A stretch of DNA of 64,000 nt. Origin: CAVUFH01 sp963740835. Lineage in GTDB: Bacteria; Actinomycetota; Acidimicrobiia; IMCC26256; PALSA-610. Positions 24,302 to 32,028 of this stretch are shown here, one piece after another. Numbering within the stretch: position 1 is the first letter of the stretch; each line of letters opens with the position of its first letter. The DNA is taken from positions 1,054,001 to 1,118,000 of the forward strand of contig CAVUFH010000002.1 in assembly GCA_963740835.1 (NCBI GenBank). The letters are read 5' to 3'. The notes below the pieces were generated by a model. It made no database searches. It was given only the letters and a program-made list of their open reading frames with translations, and was not told the origin of the DNA. Both the position numbers and the translations under genes were made by a program.

Positions 24302-27300
24302 TCAGCCGGCGAGACCGACCCGGTGCGCCACCGCGGCGGCTTCGGCGCGGTTGGCGACGCCGAGCTTGGCAAGGATGTTCGAGACGTGCACGCTCGCGGT
24401 CTTCTCGCTGACGAAGAGCTCGCCCGCGATCTGACGATTGGTACGACCTTCGGCGACCAGCGCGAGAACCTCACGCTCGCGTGGCGTGAGCGCGAATGCG
24501 GGAGCCTCGTCATCATTGGTCCCGCGCTCGGCTTCGGAGCCTCGGGCGATCGTGATGCGCGCCCACCGGGAGACTCGGTCGATCCGTTCGCGCAGTGGCG
24601 CGGCCTGCAGGCCATCAGCGAGCGCGGCAGCGGCTCGGAGCGCTTCCGCCACCTCGGCACGCGCCGCGCCGGTGGCGAGGAGCGCCTCGGCGAGCCGGGC
24701 GCGCGCCTGCGCCTCGCCGTACGGCTCACCGAGGTCGTGCCAGATCTGTGCCGCCGCACTCCAAGCGTCGACGTCTTGGACGCCTGTGAGCCGGAGCTGC
24801 TCGGCCGCGACCGTCGCAAGCTCGCCGCGGGTCCGGGGTGCGATACCCGTTTCGGCATCGCGCGCGGCAAGGTCGCCGGCTCGGTGGACGAATGGCGCCG
24901 CGGCCGCGGTCGCCTCGACGAGATCGGCTTCGTGGTTGCGGTCGCGCGCGTCGTCCGCAAGGTCGGCCGCGAGCTCGACGCCCAGGCGGGTCGCGGGCTC
25001 GGCGTAGAAGTCGTCGTCGGTCGCGTCGGCCACCTCCACCACCCGCGCCACGGCGCGAAGCGCTTCCCGGCGATCGCCGCGCGCCATCAGCAGCTCAGCG
25101 CGGGCGATGTGCGCGAGCGTGCCGTGTTGCACGTCGTCAGCGCGCGCCGCTATGCCGAGGGCCGGCACGAGCTGTTCCTCGGCGGCGTCGAGATCGCCAC
25201 GCGCGATCAGCAGGCGCGCGCGCACGACGTGCACGCGGATCGCGGCCATGTTCTGCGCGTCGAGCGCCAGCGCGGTGCGGGTGACTTCGTCGACGTCGTC
25301 CCACTCGCCCCGCTGGAACGAGATCATCGCCGCAGTTGCGAGGAGGTAGCTGCCGTACGCGCGGTGGAAGCCGAGATCGCGTGCGAAGGCCGCGCCTTCG
25401 AGCGCCATGTCCCGGCCCTCGTCCAGCCGACCCGCGACGAGGAGGATCTCCGACAGGTTGGTGTAGGCACGGTTGGTGTCGTCGAGGTTGTCGACCTCAC
25501 GGGCGATGGCGAGCGACTCCTGGAGCAGGGCAATACCTTCGTCGAACCGCGACAGCGCGCCCAGTGCGGTGCCGAGGGTATTGCGCGCGTGGCCCTCGGT
25601 GGCGCGGTCACCGATCGCCTGCGCGACCTGGATCGCAGCGCGTGACGCCTCGGCCGCCTCGGCGTTGCGCGACACCAGCATCAGCGCCTGCCCGTACGCC
25701 GCGAGCGCGCGGGCGCGCGGCTTGGAGGGCGTCGTCGGAGACGAGGCGAAGGCTTCCTCGTAGGCGGCGAGCGACTCGGGCACCGAGCCGTTCAGCCAGA
25801 GGTATCGCCCTCGTGCGACGAGGATGTCGCTCATGCGCAGCGGATCGCCCAGCTCCCGCGCCTCCTCGATCGCGATGTCGATCAGGTGCAACGCGCGCTC
25901 GTTGTCGGCCATCATCGCGGCCGCGTCCCCGACCCGTCGCAGCACCTCGAGGTGATCGAGGGGCAGCTCCGCCCGGTTCCCGGGCGCGCGCGACCACAAG
26001 CTCAGGGCCCGCTCGTAGTGCTGTCGCGCTTCGGGCACTGCGGCAACGCGCTCCGCCTCGATCGCGGCTTCGATCGACGCGGCGAGCGCGGCTTCCAGCT
26101 CGTGCGCCGCGTACCAGTGGTGCGCGAGCAGCGCCGAGAGCCGGGCCCGGTCGCCGCCCGCGAGCTCGGGACGTTGGGTCAACGCCTTGGCGTACGCGGC
26201 ATGCACATCGACCCGTTCACCGGGAAGCAGTTCGTCGTAGAGCGCCTCTTGCAGCAGCGCGTGGCGGAACGCGTATTCACGTTCGCCGCTCGCCTCGATG
26301 AGCTGGTGCTCGGTCGCTTCCCGCAAGAGCTCGCGAAGTTGGGTGTCGTCGTCGTCGGCGACCTCGGCGAGCAGCTCGTGATGGACCGTGCGCCCGGCCG
26401 CGGCCGCGATGCGCAGCAGCTGTTGCGCCGCGTCCGACAGCACCTCGACGCGCACCACGAGGACATCGCGCAAGCTGGGTGACAGCTCGATCGACCGCAC
26501 GTCGCGACCAGCAGCGACGAGCTCCTCGGTGAAGAACGCGTTGCCCTCAGAGCGGTCGAACACCGCGTTGATGATCTCCGGCGTCGGCACCTCACCGAGG
26601 ATGCCCTGCAGCTGCAACGCGACATCGTCGCGATCGAAGCGCAAGAGATCGACGCGCTCCGCCCGGCCACTGCGTTCGAGCTGTGCGAGGAACGGCCGCA
26701 ACGGATGGCGCCGGTTCATCTCGTCGCTGCGGAAGGTCATGACGATCGCGACGCGCGCCGGCCCGAGGCGGTGAATCAGATACATGAGCAAGTCACGGGT
26801 CGAACGGTCAGCCCAGTGGAGGTCCTCGATGACGACGAGTACCGGGCGGTCGCGGGCGAGCCGTTCGAACAGGCCCAGGAACACCTCGAAGAGGCGGGTG
26901 GCGCCACCGGCGGGATCGATCGCGGCACCGGCCGGCACCGGTGCACCGAGCGACGCTTCGAGGCCGTCCGCCCGCGCGGGCCCTGTGAGCTCCGAGACGA
27001 GGCGGCCGAGCTCGCCCGCGGCCGGACCCGCGTAGGCGCGCACGGCGGTCGCGCCGTCTTCGCGTACGAGCGTGCGGAGGATCTCGACCATGGGCCCGAA
27101 CGGCGGGCCGCCTTCGCCGAGGTCGATGCAGGTGCCGCTGAGGACGCGCACACCGTTCTCCTCGTCGGCAACCTGACGCACGAGCCGGGTCTTGCCGACG
27201 CCTGCCTCGCCTCCGACGACGACCGCGCTCGCCTCGCCTCCGGCGGCGCGCGCAACCGCCGCGTGCAATCGGGCGAGCGGCTCGACCCGACCGACAAAGG

Positions 27301-27358
27301 AAGGACTCGAGACCCTCGTCGCCACCACGGCCATTCTCTCCGGGGCGGTCAGCGTCAC
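24302..27358 (-). CDS. LuxR family regulator with AAA ATPase domain (MalT/LAL type)
   Basis: A 1018-residue regulator. FVGRVEPLARLHAAV opens the AAA domain, GEAGVGKT (about residues 50-57) is Walker A, and VLVVIEDLHWADRST is Walker B. A long helical TPR-like region follows (about 350-930), and the last 62 residues are a LuxR helix-turn-helix: LTPREREVLALVAEGRTNRQIAGEL and VHVSNILAKLGV. Such LALs bind an inducer and ATP to activate transcription. The start is uncertain: GTG 27358 overlaps the stop of a small upstream gene (GTGA); ATG 27334, with GGAG before it, is the alternative. Confidence 0.88.
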   Translation of the reverse strand: MTLTAPERMAVVATRVSSPSFVGRVEPLARLHAAVARAAGGEASAVVVGGEAGVGKTRLVRQVADEENGVRVLSGTCIDLGEGGPPFGPMVEILRTLVREDGATAVRAYAGPAAGELGRLVSELTGPARADGLEASLGAPVPAGAAIDPAGGATRLFEVFLGLFERLARDRPVLVVIEDLHWADRSTRDLLMYLIHRLGPARVAIVMTFRSDEMNRRHPLRPFLAQLERSGRAERVDLLRFDRDDVALQLQGILGEVPTPEIINAVFDRSEGNAFFTEELVAAGRDVRSIELSPSLRDVLVVRVEVLSDAAQQLLRIAAAAGRTVHHELLAEVADDDDTQLRELLREATEHQLIEASGEREYAFRHALLQEALYDELLPGERVDVHAAYAKALTQRPELAGGDRARLSALLAHHWYAAHELEAALAASIEAAIEAERVAAVPEARQHYERALSLWSRAPGNRAELPLDHLEVLRRVGDAAAMMADNERALHLIDIAIEEARELGDPLRMSDILVARGRYLWLNGSVPESLAAYEEAFASSPTTPSKPRARALAAYGQALMLVSRNAEAAEASRAAIQVAQAIGDRATEGHARNTLGTALGALSRFDEGIALLQESLAIAREVDNLDDTNRAYTNLSEILLVAGRLDEGRDMALEGAAFARDLGFHRAYGSYLLATAAMISFQRGEWDDVDEVTRTALALDAQNMAAIRVHVVRARLLIARGDLDAAEEQLVPALGIAARADDVQHGTLAHIARAELLMARGDRREALRAVARVVEVADATDDDFYAEPATRLGVELAADLADDARDRNHEADLVEATAAAAPFVHRAGDLAARDAETGIAPRTRGELATVAAEQLRLTGVQDVDAWSAAAQIWHDLGEPYGEAQARARLAEALLATGAARAEVAEALRAAAALADGLQAAPLRERIDRVSRWARITIARGSEAERGTNDDEAPAFALTPREREVLALVAEGRTNRQIAGELFVSEKTASVHVSNILAKLGVANRAEAAAVAHRVGLAG

Positions 27359-27588
27359 GCCACCGCCCCGCGCCAGATCCGGCGGAACGGGCGACGGAAC
27401 CCGCCGAGCGAGAGCCACGGCCCAGTCGCGGTCGGACCGGTCGCGGTCGGGGGCGTCGCCGTGAGCGCGCCGGCATCGCCGGGAGCGGCGAGGCGCCGCG
27501 CCAGCCGGTGGTGCGCGGCCGCGGCCTCGGTCCGGTTCCGCCGGTCGGCGACAACGGGCTGTGCGGTGTGCATCGACATCGGGAACAT
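27355..27588 (-). CDS. Small protein upstream of and coupled to the LuxR-AAA regulator
   Basis: A 77-residue frame starting MFPMSMHTAQPVVADRRNR and ending PFRRIWRGAVA, rich in Ala, Arg, Thr and Pro. No domain or membrane segment is visible. GGGAGG lies 4-5 bases before the ATG at 27588, and its TGA overlaps a GTG of the regulator frame by four bases, the same coupling used elsewhere in this window. Low-complexity repeats (TATGP twice) argue for caution. It may be a leader peptide-like gene or a chance frame. Confidence 0.4.
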   Translation of the reverse strand: MFPMSMHTAQPVVADRRNRTEAAAAHHRLARRLAAPGDAGALTATPPTATGPTATGPWLSLGGFRRPFRRIWRGAVA

Positions 27589-27673
27589 GACGCCTCCCTG
27601 GTGGTGTGCGGTTTCGTTCTGCACTCAGGGTGCGCCTGAGGCGGCCGGCGCGACATCGGGACGATGCCTACGT

Positions 27674-27720
27674 CTCGCGGCGGCGGGACCTCAGATCGGT
27701 CGGCCTCCCGCCGCCGCGAG
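27674..27720. repeat. Perfect 15-bp inverted repeat in a divergent intergenic region
   Basis: Arms 27674-27688 and 27706-27720 are exact complements (CTCGCGGCGGCGGGA) separated by 17 bases. The site lies between two divergent starts (27588 minus, 27803 plus), so it is not at a gene end and is unlikely to be a terminator. It could be a regulator site or a structured 5' leader element. Confidence 0.6.
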
Positions 27721-27722
27721 CG

Positions 27723-27738
27723 CCCTGAGGCCTTAGGG
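27723..27738. promoter_or_regulatory. Near-palindrome, candidate regulator site
   Basis: CCCTGAGGCCTTAGGG is a 16-base palindrome with one mismatched pair. It lies just beyond the 15-bp inverted repeat and 65 bases upstream of the iron permease start. Related CTGAGG/CCTCAG hexamers occur at 27637 and 27689. Binding by the neighbouring LuxR regulator is conjecture. Confidence 0.35.
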
Positions 27739-27802
27739 ACTCAGCCCGGCGGCACCGCCCTGTCGCGCGGATCCCCCGACACCCGGCGGCTAGACATCGC
27801 GC

Positions 27803-28318
27803 ATGACCCATGAACTGCCCCCGAAAGCGCCCTTGGCCGTCTTGATGCCGAGCGAGGTGTCGGGACGCATCGGATTCTTCGACCGCTTCGCCGGGCGCGC
27901 GGCCCTCCTCGTGAGCCGCGCCCCGTTCTTCGCCTTCTGTCTGCTCCTCGTCATCGCGTGGCTGGTCGAAGGGGTCGTTCGGGTCTTGACGGGTGGGGGC
28001 TTCTCTGCGTTCCTGGACGACAAGTTCCAGCTGCAGATCAACACGACCACAACGATCATCACGTTCCTGCTGGTCGCGCTCCTGCAGAACAGCCAGAGTC
28101 GCGACGACCTCGCGACGCAGCACAAGCTGAACGCGATCGCTGACGGTCTCGCGGACTTCATGGAGCGAACGTCCGACCGCTACGACGACGAAGAGCTCCG
28201 GCACGACATCGTGGAGCTGCGGCTCGCAGTTGGCCTCGAAGTGCGCGAGGGCTCGAAGCGCGGCGCCGGCTTCACGCCGAGCCCGTCTCGGCCCGCGGGC
28301 GGCTCGGACGACGCATAG
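27803..28318 (+). CDS. Low-affinity iron permease family protein
   Basis: A 171-residue membrane protein of the low-affinity iron permease family. RIGFFDRFAGRAALLVSRAPFFAFCLLLVIAWLVEG gives the first TM (about residues 33-55), FQLQINTTTTIITFLLVALLQNSQSRD (about 74-100) the second with the family's polar-hydrophobic NTTTTI motif, and LATQHKLNAIADGLADF the amphipathic helix. Members are small anchored proteins; iron transport in bacteria is not well shown. It is divergent from the LuxR operon. Confidence 0.85.
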   Translation: MTHELPPKAPLAVLMPSEVSGRIGFFDRFAGRAALLVSRAPFFAFCLLLVIAWLVEGVVRVLTGGGFSAFLDDKFQLQINTTTTIITFLLVALLQNSQSRDDLATQHKLNAIADGLADFMERTSDRYDDEELRHDIVELRLAVGLEVREGSKRGAGFTPSPSRPAGGSDDA

Positions 28319-28637
28319 GCGGTTCGACTGGGTGCACTGCCTCGCCGACTGCCGCACCTCCGCGATGGGCGAGATCGAGGTGTTCACGTTCATCGCGTCG
28401 GCGATCCCGGACCGAAGGGCTGTTGAACCTCGACGTCATGGGCGGCGTCGACTGGTTCGCTTTCGGCCTTGGACCCAAGGCCGTTGTCACGCACCCGACT
28501 TCGCGACCACGGCGCCGAGGATGGCGGCAGAGCACCTTCGCGCCGCCGAATCGGGCAATTCTCGCGCTGCCGGACCCCTGATGCGCGCTCATGCTCGTCG
28601 ACGCGGGAACCATCTGAGGCCGGACGTGGAGCGCAGC
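28319..28637. other. 319-base intergenic stretch without a recognisable gene
   Basis: Between the iron permease and the amidase gene. Short open frames exist on both strands; one plus-strand stretch reads VMGGVDWFAFGLGPKAVV, but I recognise no family and no ribosome-binding site supports it. No hairpin or repeat stands out. It may hold the amidase promoter or a remnant too decayed to identify. Confidence 0.4.
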
Positions 28638-29309
28638 ATGGACGTCATCACCCGAGCGGAGATCGGTTACCGGGCACCGAAGTCGACGAGCGCCCACCGC
28701 AAGATCGAGGGCATCATCGTGCATTGGGTCGGCGCGGCCGGGATGGCGCAGAACCCGTCGGTCGACGCGGTGAAGCGCACGCTGCGCGGGATCCAGGCGA
28801 ACGAGATGGACCGGAAGAAGGAGCCGCTGCCGGACGTCTCGTACTCGTTCTTCGTCGACCCGGCCGGCAACGCGTACGAAGGTCGCGGCGATGCCGTGCG
28901 GCAGGCCGCGTCCAACAACTTCAATGACCGCACGCTGTCGATTTGTTATGTCGGCGGCCCGGGAGTCCCGTTCACCGCCGCCGCGCGCGCGTCGCTCCAG
29001 GAGCTCAGCCGGGCCATCGCAACGAAATTCCCGGGGTGCCGGTTCGTGCGGGCGCACTCCGAGATCCGGCCCAAGCCGACTGCGTGCCCGGGCGACGAGA
29101 TCCGCGCGTTTCTCAAGACCCTCTCACTCAACTCCACGGAGGATGACATGACCCCGAAAGAAGCCGAAGCCGTCGTGCTCGACGTGGTTCGAGCCGAAGG
29201 CATCAGTGGGAACGTCGCGCAGGCGCTCGCCGAAGCGCAGGCGGCGCGGACGGAGCTCGGTCAACTCTCGGCCAAGATCGACCGGATCGCGGCCAAGCTC
29301 CAGGCCTGA
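28638..29309 (+). CDS. N-acetylmuramoyl-L-alanine amidase (Amidase_2/PGRP-like) with C-terminal helical tail
   Basis: A 223-residue peptidoglycan amidase resembling phage endolysins. KIEGIIVHWVGAAG (about residues 23-36) gives the first zinc His, YSFFVDPAGNAYEGRG (about 69-84) is the conserved core, and HSEIRPKPTACPGD (about 144-157) carries the second His and the zinc Cys. It would cut the bond between N-acetylmuramate and L-alanine. Residues 170-223 form an acidic, coiled-coil-like tail (EAQAARTELGQLSAKIDRIAAKL). No signal peptide, holin or phage genes are nearby, so export is unexplained. Start ATG 28638. Confidence 0.82.
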   Translation: MDVITRAEIGYRAPKSTSAHRKIEGIIVHWVGAAGMAQNPSVDAVKRTLRGIQANEMDRKKEPLPDVSYSFFVDPAGNAYEGRGDAVRQAASNNFNDRTLSICYVGGPGVPFTAAARASLQELSRAIATKFPGCRFVRAHSEIRPKPTACPGDEIRAFLKTLSLNSTEDDMTPKEAEAVVLDVVRAEGISGNVAQALAEAQAARTELGQLSAKIDRIAAKLQA

Positions 29310-29414
29310 CCGCGACCGCCGCCGCCCTTCACGTGTGACCTCGGTGCACTCGATCGGCCGGCGAGTCATGCTGACGGCGCGACAGACCGACCTGTGCTCG
29401 AGGAGGAGATGGGG

Positions 29415-29831
29415 ATGGCTGAGCGCCCGAACCCGGCGAGCGGCATCCTGCTCACGCATTTCATCGTCTCGGACGACGTCGAACGTTCCGCCCGCTTCTC
29501 CGTGGACGTCCTCGGCGGCGAGATCGTCCGCACCGGCGAACCGACGATCGTGCAGCTCGCGAACTCGTGGGTCACGATCAACGTGGGCGGCGGCCCGACG
29601 ATCGACAAGCCGGACGTCACCCTCGAGACGCCGACCGACCCGACCCGCAGCAACAGCTTCCTCAACATCCGGGTCGCCGACATCCACACGATCCATGCCG
29701 AGTGGAGTGCACAGGGCGCGGCCTTCATCACACCGCCCCAGGATCTCGGCAGCGAGATCCGCTGCTACCTGCGCGACCCCGACGGCCACCTGATCGAAGT
29801 CGGCCAGACCACTGCGGCCGAGTTCCTCTGA
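29415..29831 (+). CDS. VOC (glyoxalase/bleomycin resistance) family protein
   Basis: A 138-residue VOC-fold protein: ILLTHFIVSDDVERSARFSVDVLGG forms the first module (residues about 12-36), FLNIRVADIHTIHAEWSAQGAAF the second (about 85-107), and YLRDPDGHLIEVGQT the last strand with the HLIE motif contributing a metal-ligand Glu. The first His (THF) is also at the usual metal position, so the site looks complete, consistent with a lyase, isomerase or dioxygenase. A strong GAGGAGGAG lies 7 bases before ATG 29415, which is preferred over in-frame ATGs at 29394 and 29409. Confidence 0.85.
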   Translation: MAERPNPASGILLTHFIVSDDVERSARFSVDVLGGEIVRTGEPTIVQLANSWVTINVGGGPTIDKPDVTLETPTDPTRSNSFLNIRVADIHTIHAEWSAQGAAFITPPQDLGSEIRCYLRDPDGHLIEVGQTTAAEFL

Positions 29832-29841
29832 CCGATCGCGC

Positions 29842-30045
29842 GATGAGGTTCCCGGCTCGCCGCAGTCGGAACGCAACGGCGACGAGATCCGCCACTTCTG
29901 GGGCTCCGAGCTCCTGTATGCGCCGACAGAACCCGGCCAGGACCCGCGCCATGTCGACACGATCGAGCCGGTCCGGAACATCTTCGACCTCACGCCCGGA
30001 GGCCGGCAGCCCGATTGGGACGAGCAGCTCGAGTACCACGACTGA
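29842..30045 (+). pseudogene. DUF899 (thioredoxin-like) gene remnant, C-terminus only
   Basis: From 29878 the frame reads GDEIRHFWGSELLYAPTEPG, then QDPRHVDTIEPVRNIFDLTP and WDEQLEYHD before the TGA at 30043-30045. These are the C-terminal signatures of DUF899 proteins. There is no start codon, and everything before GDEIRH is unrelated. A full-length DUF899 gene is present at 41708-42436, though of a different subgroup (it ends in a different tail). Confidence 0.7.
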
Positions 30046-30105
30046 CCAACCCGCGAGGGCACAACGGGACTCAGAGCGCGTTTTCGGTCTGGCACAATCG
30101 GACTC

Positions 30106-30489
30106 GTGCCGATGCGCGAGGACTGCCGCCACTTCGCCAGCCGTAAGTACGAGGACGATGGCGAGACCGCGCGGTTCTGTGTCCTCGACCTCGCACCCGA
30201 GGCGCCGTGGCGCTGCCCGGAGAACTGTGCGAGCTACGAACGGACCGTGATCGACGGCACGTTCGTCCAGGGATCACTCGAGCGCACGCGGGTCGAGGAC
30301 GAACCCGACGAGAAGCCTGACGCGATCGGCGACCTGCTCGACGACGCCGAATCGATCGTGGACGCGGCCGAAGCGGAGGTGCTGCGTGACCTCGGCAACG
30401 AACGACCGCCGAGCCGGCGCAGGTGGTGGCAGCGCAAACCCCGCAACCGTCCCGACGACGGTGACGATTTCCGACTCAGCAACCGCTAG
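30106..30489 (+). CDS. Four-cysteine protein of unknown function
   Basis: A 127-residue cytoplasmic protein. The N-terminal 45 residues hold four cysteines (C7, C25, C37, C41; the last two as CPENC), a spacing suited to a zinc site or small iron-sulphur cluster. An acidic middle (DEPDEKPDAIGDLLDDAES) and a basic C-terminus (PPSRRRWWQRKPRNRP) follow. I recognise no named family. GTG 30106 or ATG 30112 may be the start. Divergent in direction from the following SHOCT gene. Confidence 0.65.
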   Translation: MPMREDCRHFASRKYEDDGETARFCVLDLAPEAPWRCPENCASYERTVIDGTFVQGSLERTRVEDEPDEKPDAIGDLLDDAESIVDAAEAEVLRDLGNERPPSRRRWWQRKPRNRPDDGDDFRLSNR

Positions 30490-30498
30490 CGACGCGGC

Positions 30499-30780
30499 TC
30501 AGATGCGCTCGAGCAGCTCGGTCTTCTTGGCCGTGAATTCCCGGGTCGTCAGCAGGCCCTGGTCCCGTAACCGCGCCAGCTCCTGCAGCTGCTCGACGAA
30601 CGTGGCGAGTGCCTCAGTTGCCGGTACTTCATCCGACGGCGGCGCGGCCACCTGTTCGAGCTGCGGGCGCACCACGCGCCAGTAGTAGAAGCCCACGCCG
30701 ACGAGCGCGAGGCAGAGCGTGACGAGGGCGAGGAAGAGAAACCCCGCGACGGCGGCCATACGGTCAACATCGGCCGCCAT
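30499..30780 (-). CDS. SHOCT-domain small membrane protein
   Basis: A 93-residue protein with one TM helix (FLFLALVTLCLALVGVGFYYW, about residues 14-34) and a C-terminal SHOCT domain: LQELARLRDQGLLTTREFTAKKTELL. SHOCT domains are short oligomerisation modules at the ends of membrane proteins. ATG 30780 is chosen; ATG 30759 is possible, and no strong ribosome-binding site distinguishes them. A second SHOCT protein lies at 43473-43766. Convergent with the four-cysteine gene. Confidence 0.75.
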   Translation of the reverse strand: MAADVDRMAAVAGFLFLALVTLCLALVGVGFYYWRVVRPQLEQVAAPPSDEVPATEALATFVEQLQELARLRDQGLLTTREFTAKKTELLERI

Positions 30781-30866
30781 CACTCGCGACTTGACGGAAC
30801 CGCTCCCGCGCGAGGCGCTCCTGTCGGACGGCCTTCTGGTTCCTGCCGAACCGCGGCACTGCACCG

Positions 30867-30904
30867 CGCGGTACGGGTGAGCCGGTCGGCTCACCCGTAC
30901 CGCG
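30867..30904 (-). terminator. Perfect 18-bp hairpin, strong terminator
   Basis: Arms 30867-30884 and 30887-30904 are exact complements with a 2-base separation (an effective 4-base or larger loop). It lies 14 bases past the stop of the minus-strand gene at 30918-31436 and upstream of the SHOCT gene. There is no U-tract. Confidence 0.75.
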
Positions 30905-30917
30905 GAGGACGTGCGCA

Positions 30918-31436
30918 TCACGGTCCCGACAGGACCCTCACGCCGTGGCTGCCGTTCGCCCCGGCACTCCGGGGGAACAGGTCGTCCGGGTTGACCGACG
31001 CGTGCACATGGCACTTGATCGTTGCGTTGCCGGCACCCGTGGCGACGTACTCGAACTCCAGTTCCAGCACCTCGCCCACGTCGAGCGTCGCGTTCGGCTC
31101 GATGTCACCGCCGGACGCGAGGAAGAACACGAACATCGCGTCGACTTCGTCGTCCCTGGACAGTCGTGGATCGCTCGTATCGGCCGTGGCGCGCGGGAAC
31201 AGCAAGGCCGACCCCGGCGGTTTCAACAAGGCAACCGACGCCGGCGACACCGTGAGGTGCAGCACGATGTCGGTCAGCCGCACACCGTTCGGTTCCGATG
31301 CGTTGGTCACCCGAACGGTGAACGTGCCTTCCTCACCGTCCTCGAGGTTCGCCGTGACGCGAGTCACTTCGACGTCGACCTCGTTGTCGATGTACGCCGA
31401 GGTCGCGGCCGGGATGTCGAACAGGTTGATGGTCAT
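30918..31436 (-). CDS. Protein of unknown function, beta-sandwich-like
   Basis: A 172-residue protein beginning MTINLFDIPAATSAYIDNEV. The strand-rich pattern (GTFTVRVTNAS, LTDIVLHLTVSPASVALLKP, LELEFEYVATGAGNATIKCHVHASV) with NxxASEPNG-type loops suggests an immunoglobulin-like or CARDB-like beta-sandwich. There is no signal peptide, so it is cytoplasmic or exported by an unknown route. It forms a likely operon with the frameshifted NTF2-like gene upstream (97 bases) and ends at a strong hairpin. Confidence 0.65.
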   Translation of the reverse strand: MTINLFDIPAATSAYIDNEVDVEVTRVTANLEDGEEGTFTVRVTNASEPNGVRLTDIVLHLTVSPASVALLKPPGSALLFPRATADTSDPRLSRDDEVDAMFVFFLASGGDIEPNATLDVGEVLELEFEYVATGAGNATIKCHVHASVNPDDLFPRSAGANGSHGVRVLSGP

Positions 31437-31532
31437 GGTGTTCGTCCTCCTTGGTTGGGGGGATGACCACCTGAGCCTGGGCGACAGGTGCTAACCCGGT
31501 GCTAGCGGCGCGATCGGGACGCACGCATCCGT

Positions 31533-31986
31533 TCAGCCGGTCACGAGCGTGTTGTGGAACGCGGTGCACAGCCACTCGTCGTCGCAACCGGCACCACGAA
31601 CGAGCACGGCCGTGCTCGAGGCAGCTCCGGCCGCGCGCACCGGCGGCGGCGCCGCCGGGGCGTCGAGGGTGGCAGTCGCGTGCACCAACAACGTCCGCGC
31701 GTCGAGGCGGCGGACATCGTCGACGCGGTACCGGATCGCGCTCGGCGCGATACACGGTGTCGAAGATGGCCTGATGGCCCGCACCGAGCTCGGCACCGGT
31801 GCCGTGGTGACGCACACCACGGATGTCGACGAAGTCCGCGACCTCGGCGAAGCGCCGGCCGTACGCGGCGCCGTCCGCGCCGTTCCACGCCCGCTCGAGG
31901 TCACCGAAGAAGTCCTCGGCGATGTCGACGTCACGGGACATGTCTCCGGCGGTCATGTCGTTCGCGGTCTTGTTCTCTGTGGTCAT
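31533..31986 (-). CDS. SgcJ/EcaC-type NTF2-like protein, frameshifted
   Basis: The ATG at 31986 starts VDIAEDFFGDLERAWNGADG and continues FVDIRGVRHHGTGAELGAGH and HQAIFDTVYR, the N-terminal half of an SgcJ/EcaC-family NTF2-like protein. The rest (IRYRVDDVRRLDARTLLVHA to WLCTAFHNTLVTG) lies in another frame ending at 31533. One extra base near 31743 accounts for the shift (454 bases in total). The family is a cone-shaped binding fold, often in oxidoreductase or polyketide contexts. Real inactivation and consensus error cannot be separated here. Confidence 0.72.
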
Positions 31987-32028
31987 GATGGTGGCCCTTT
32001 CGCGAGTCGTTGTACTGGGTGCGCGCGG

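Noticed and set aside
21187..24960. A 1257-codon minus-strand open frame opposite the FtsX-type permease and LuxR gene ends.
   Set aside because: Only its last part matches a protein (the SDR remnant); the rest is antisense to conserved genes and has Arg/His-rich composition typical of GC-rich shadow frames.
28638..29309. Prophage origin of the amidase region.
   Set aside because: No other phage-like gene, integrase or tRNA is nearby, and codon use looks like the neighbours.
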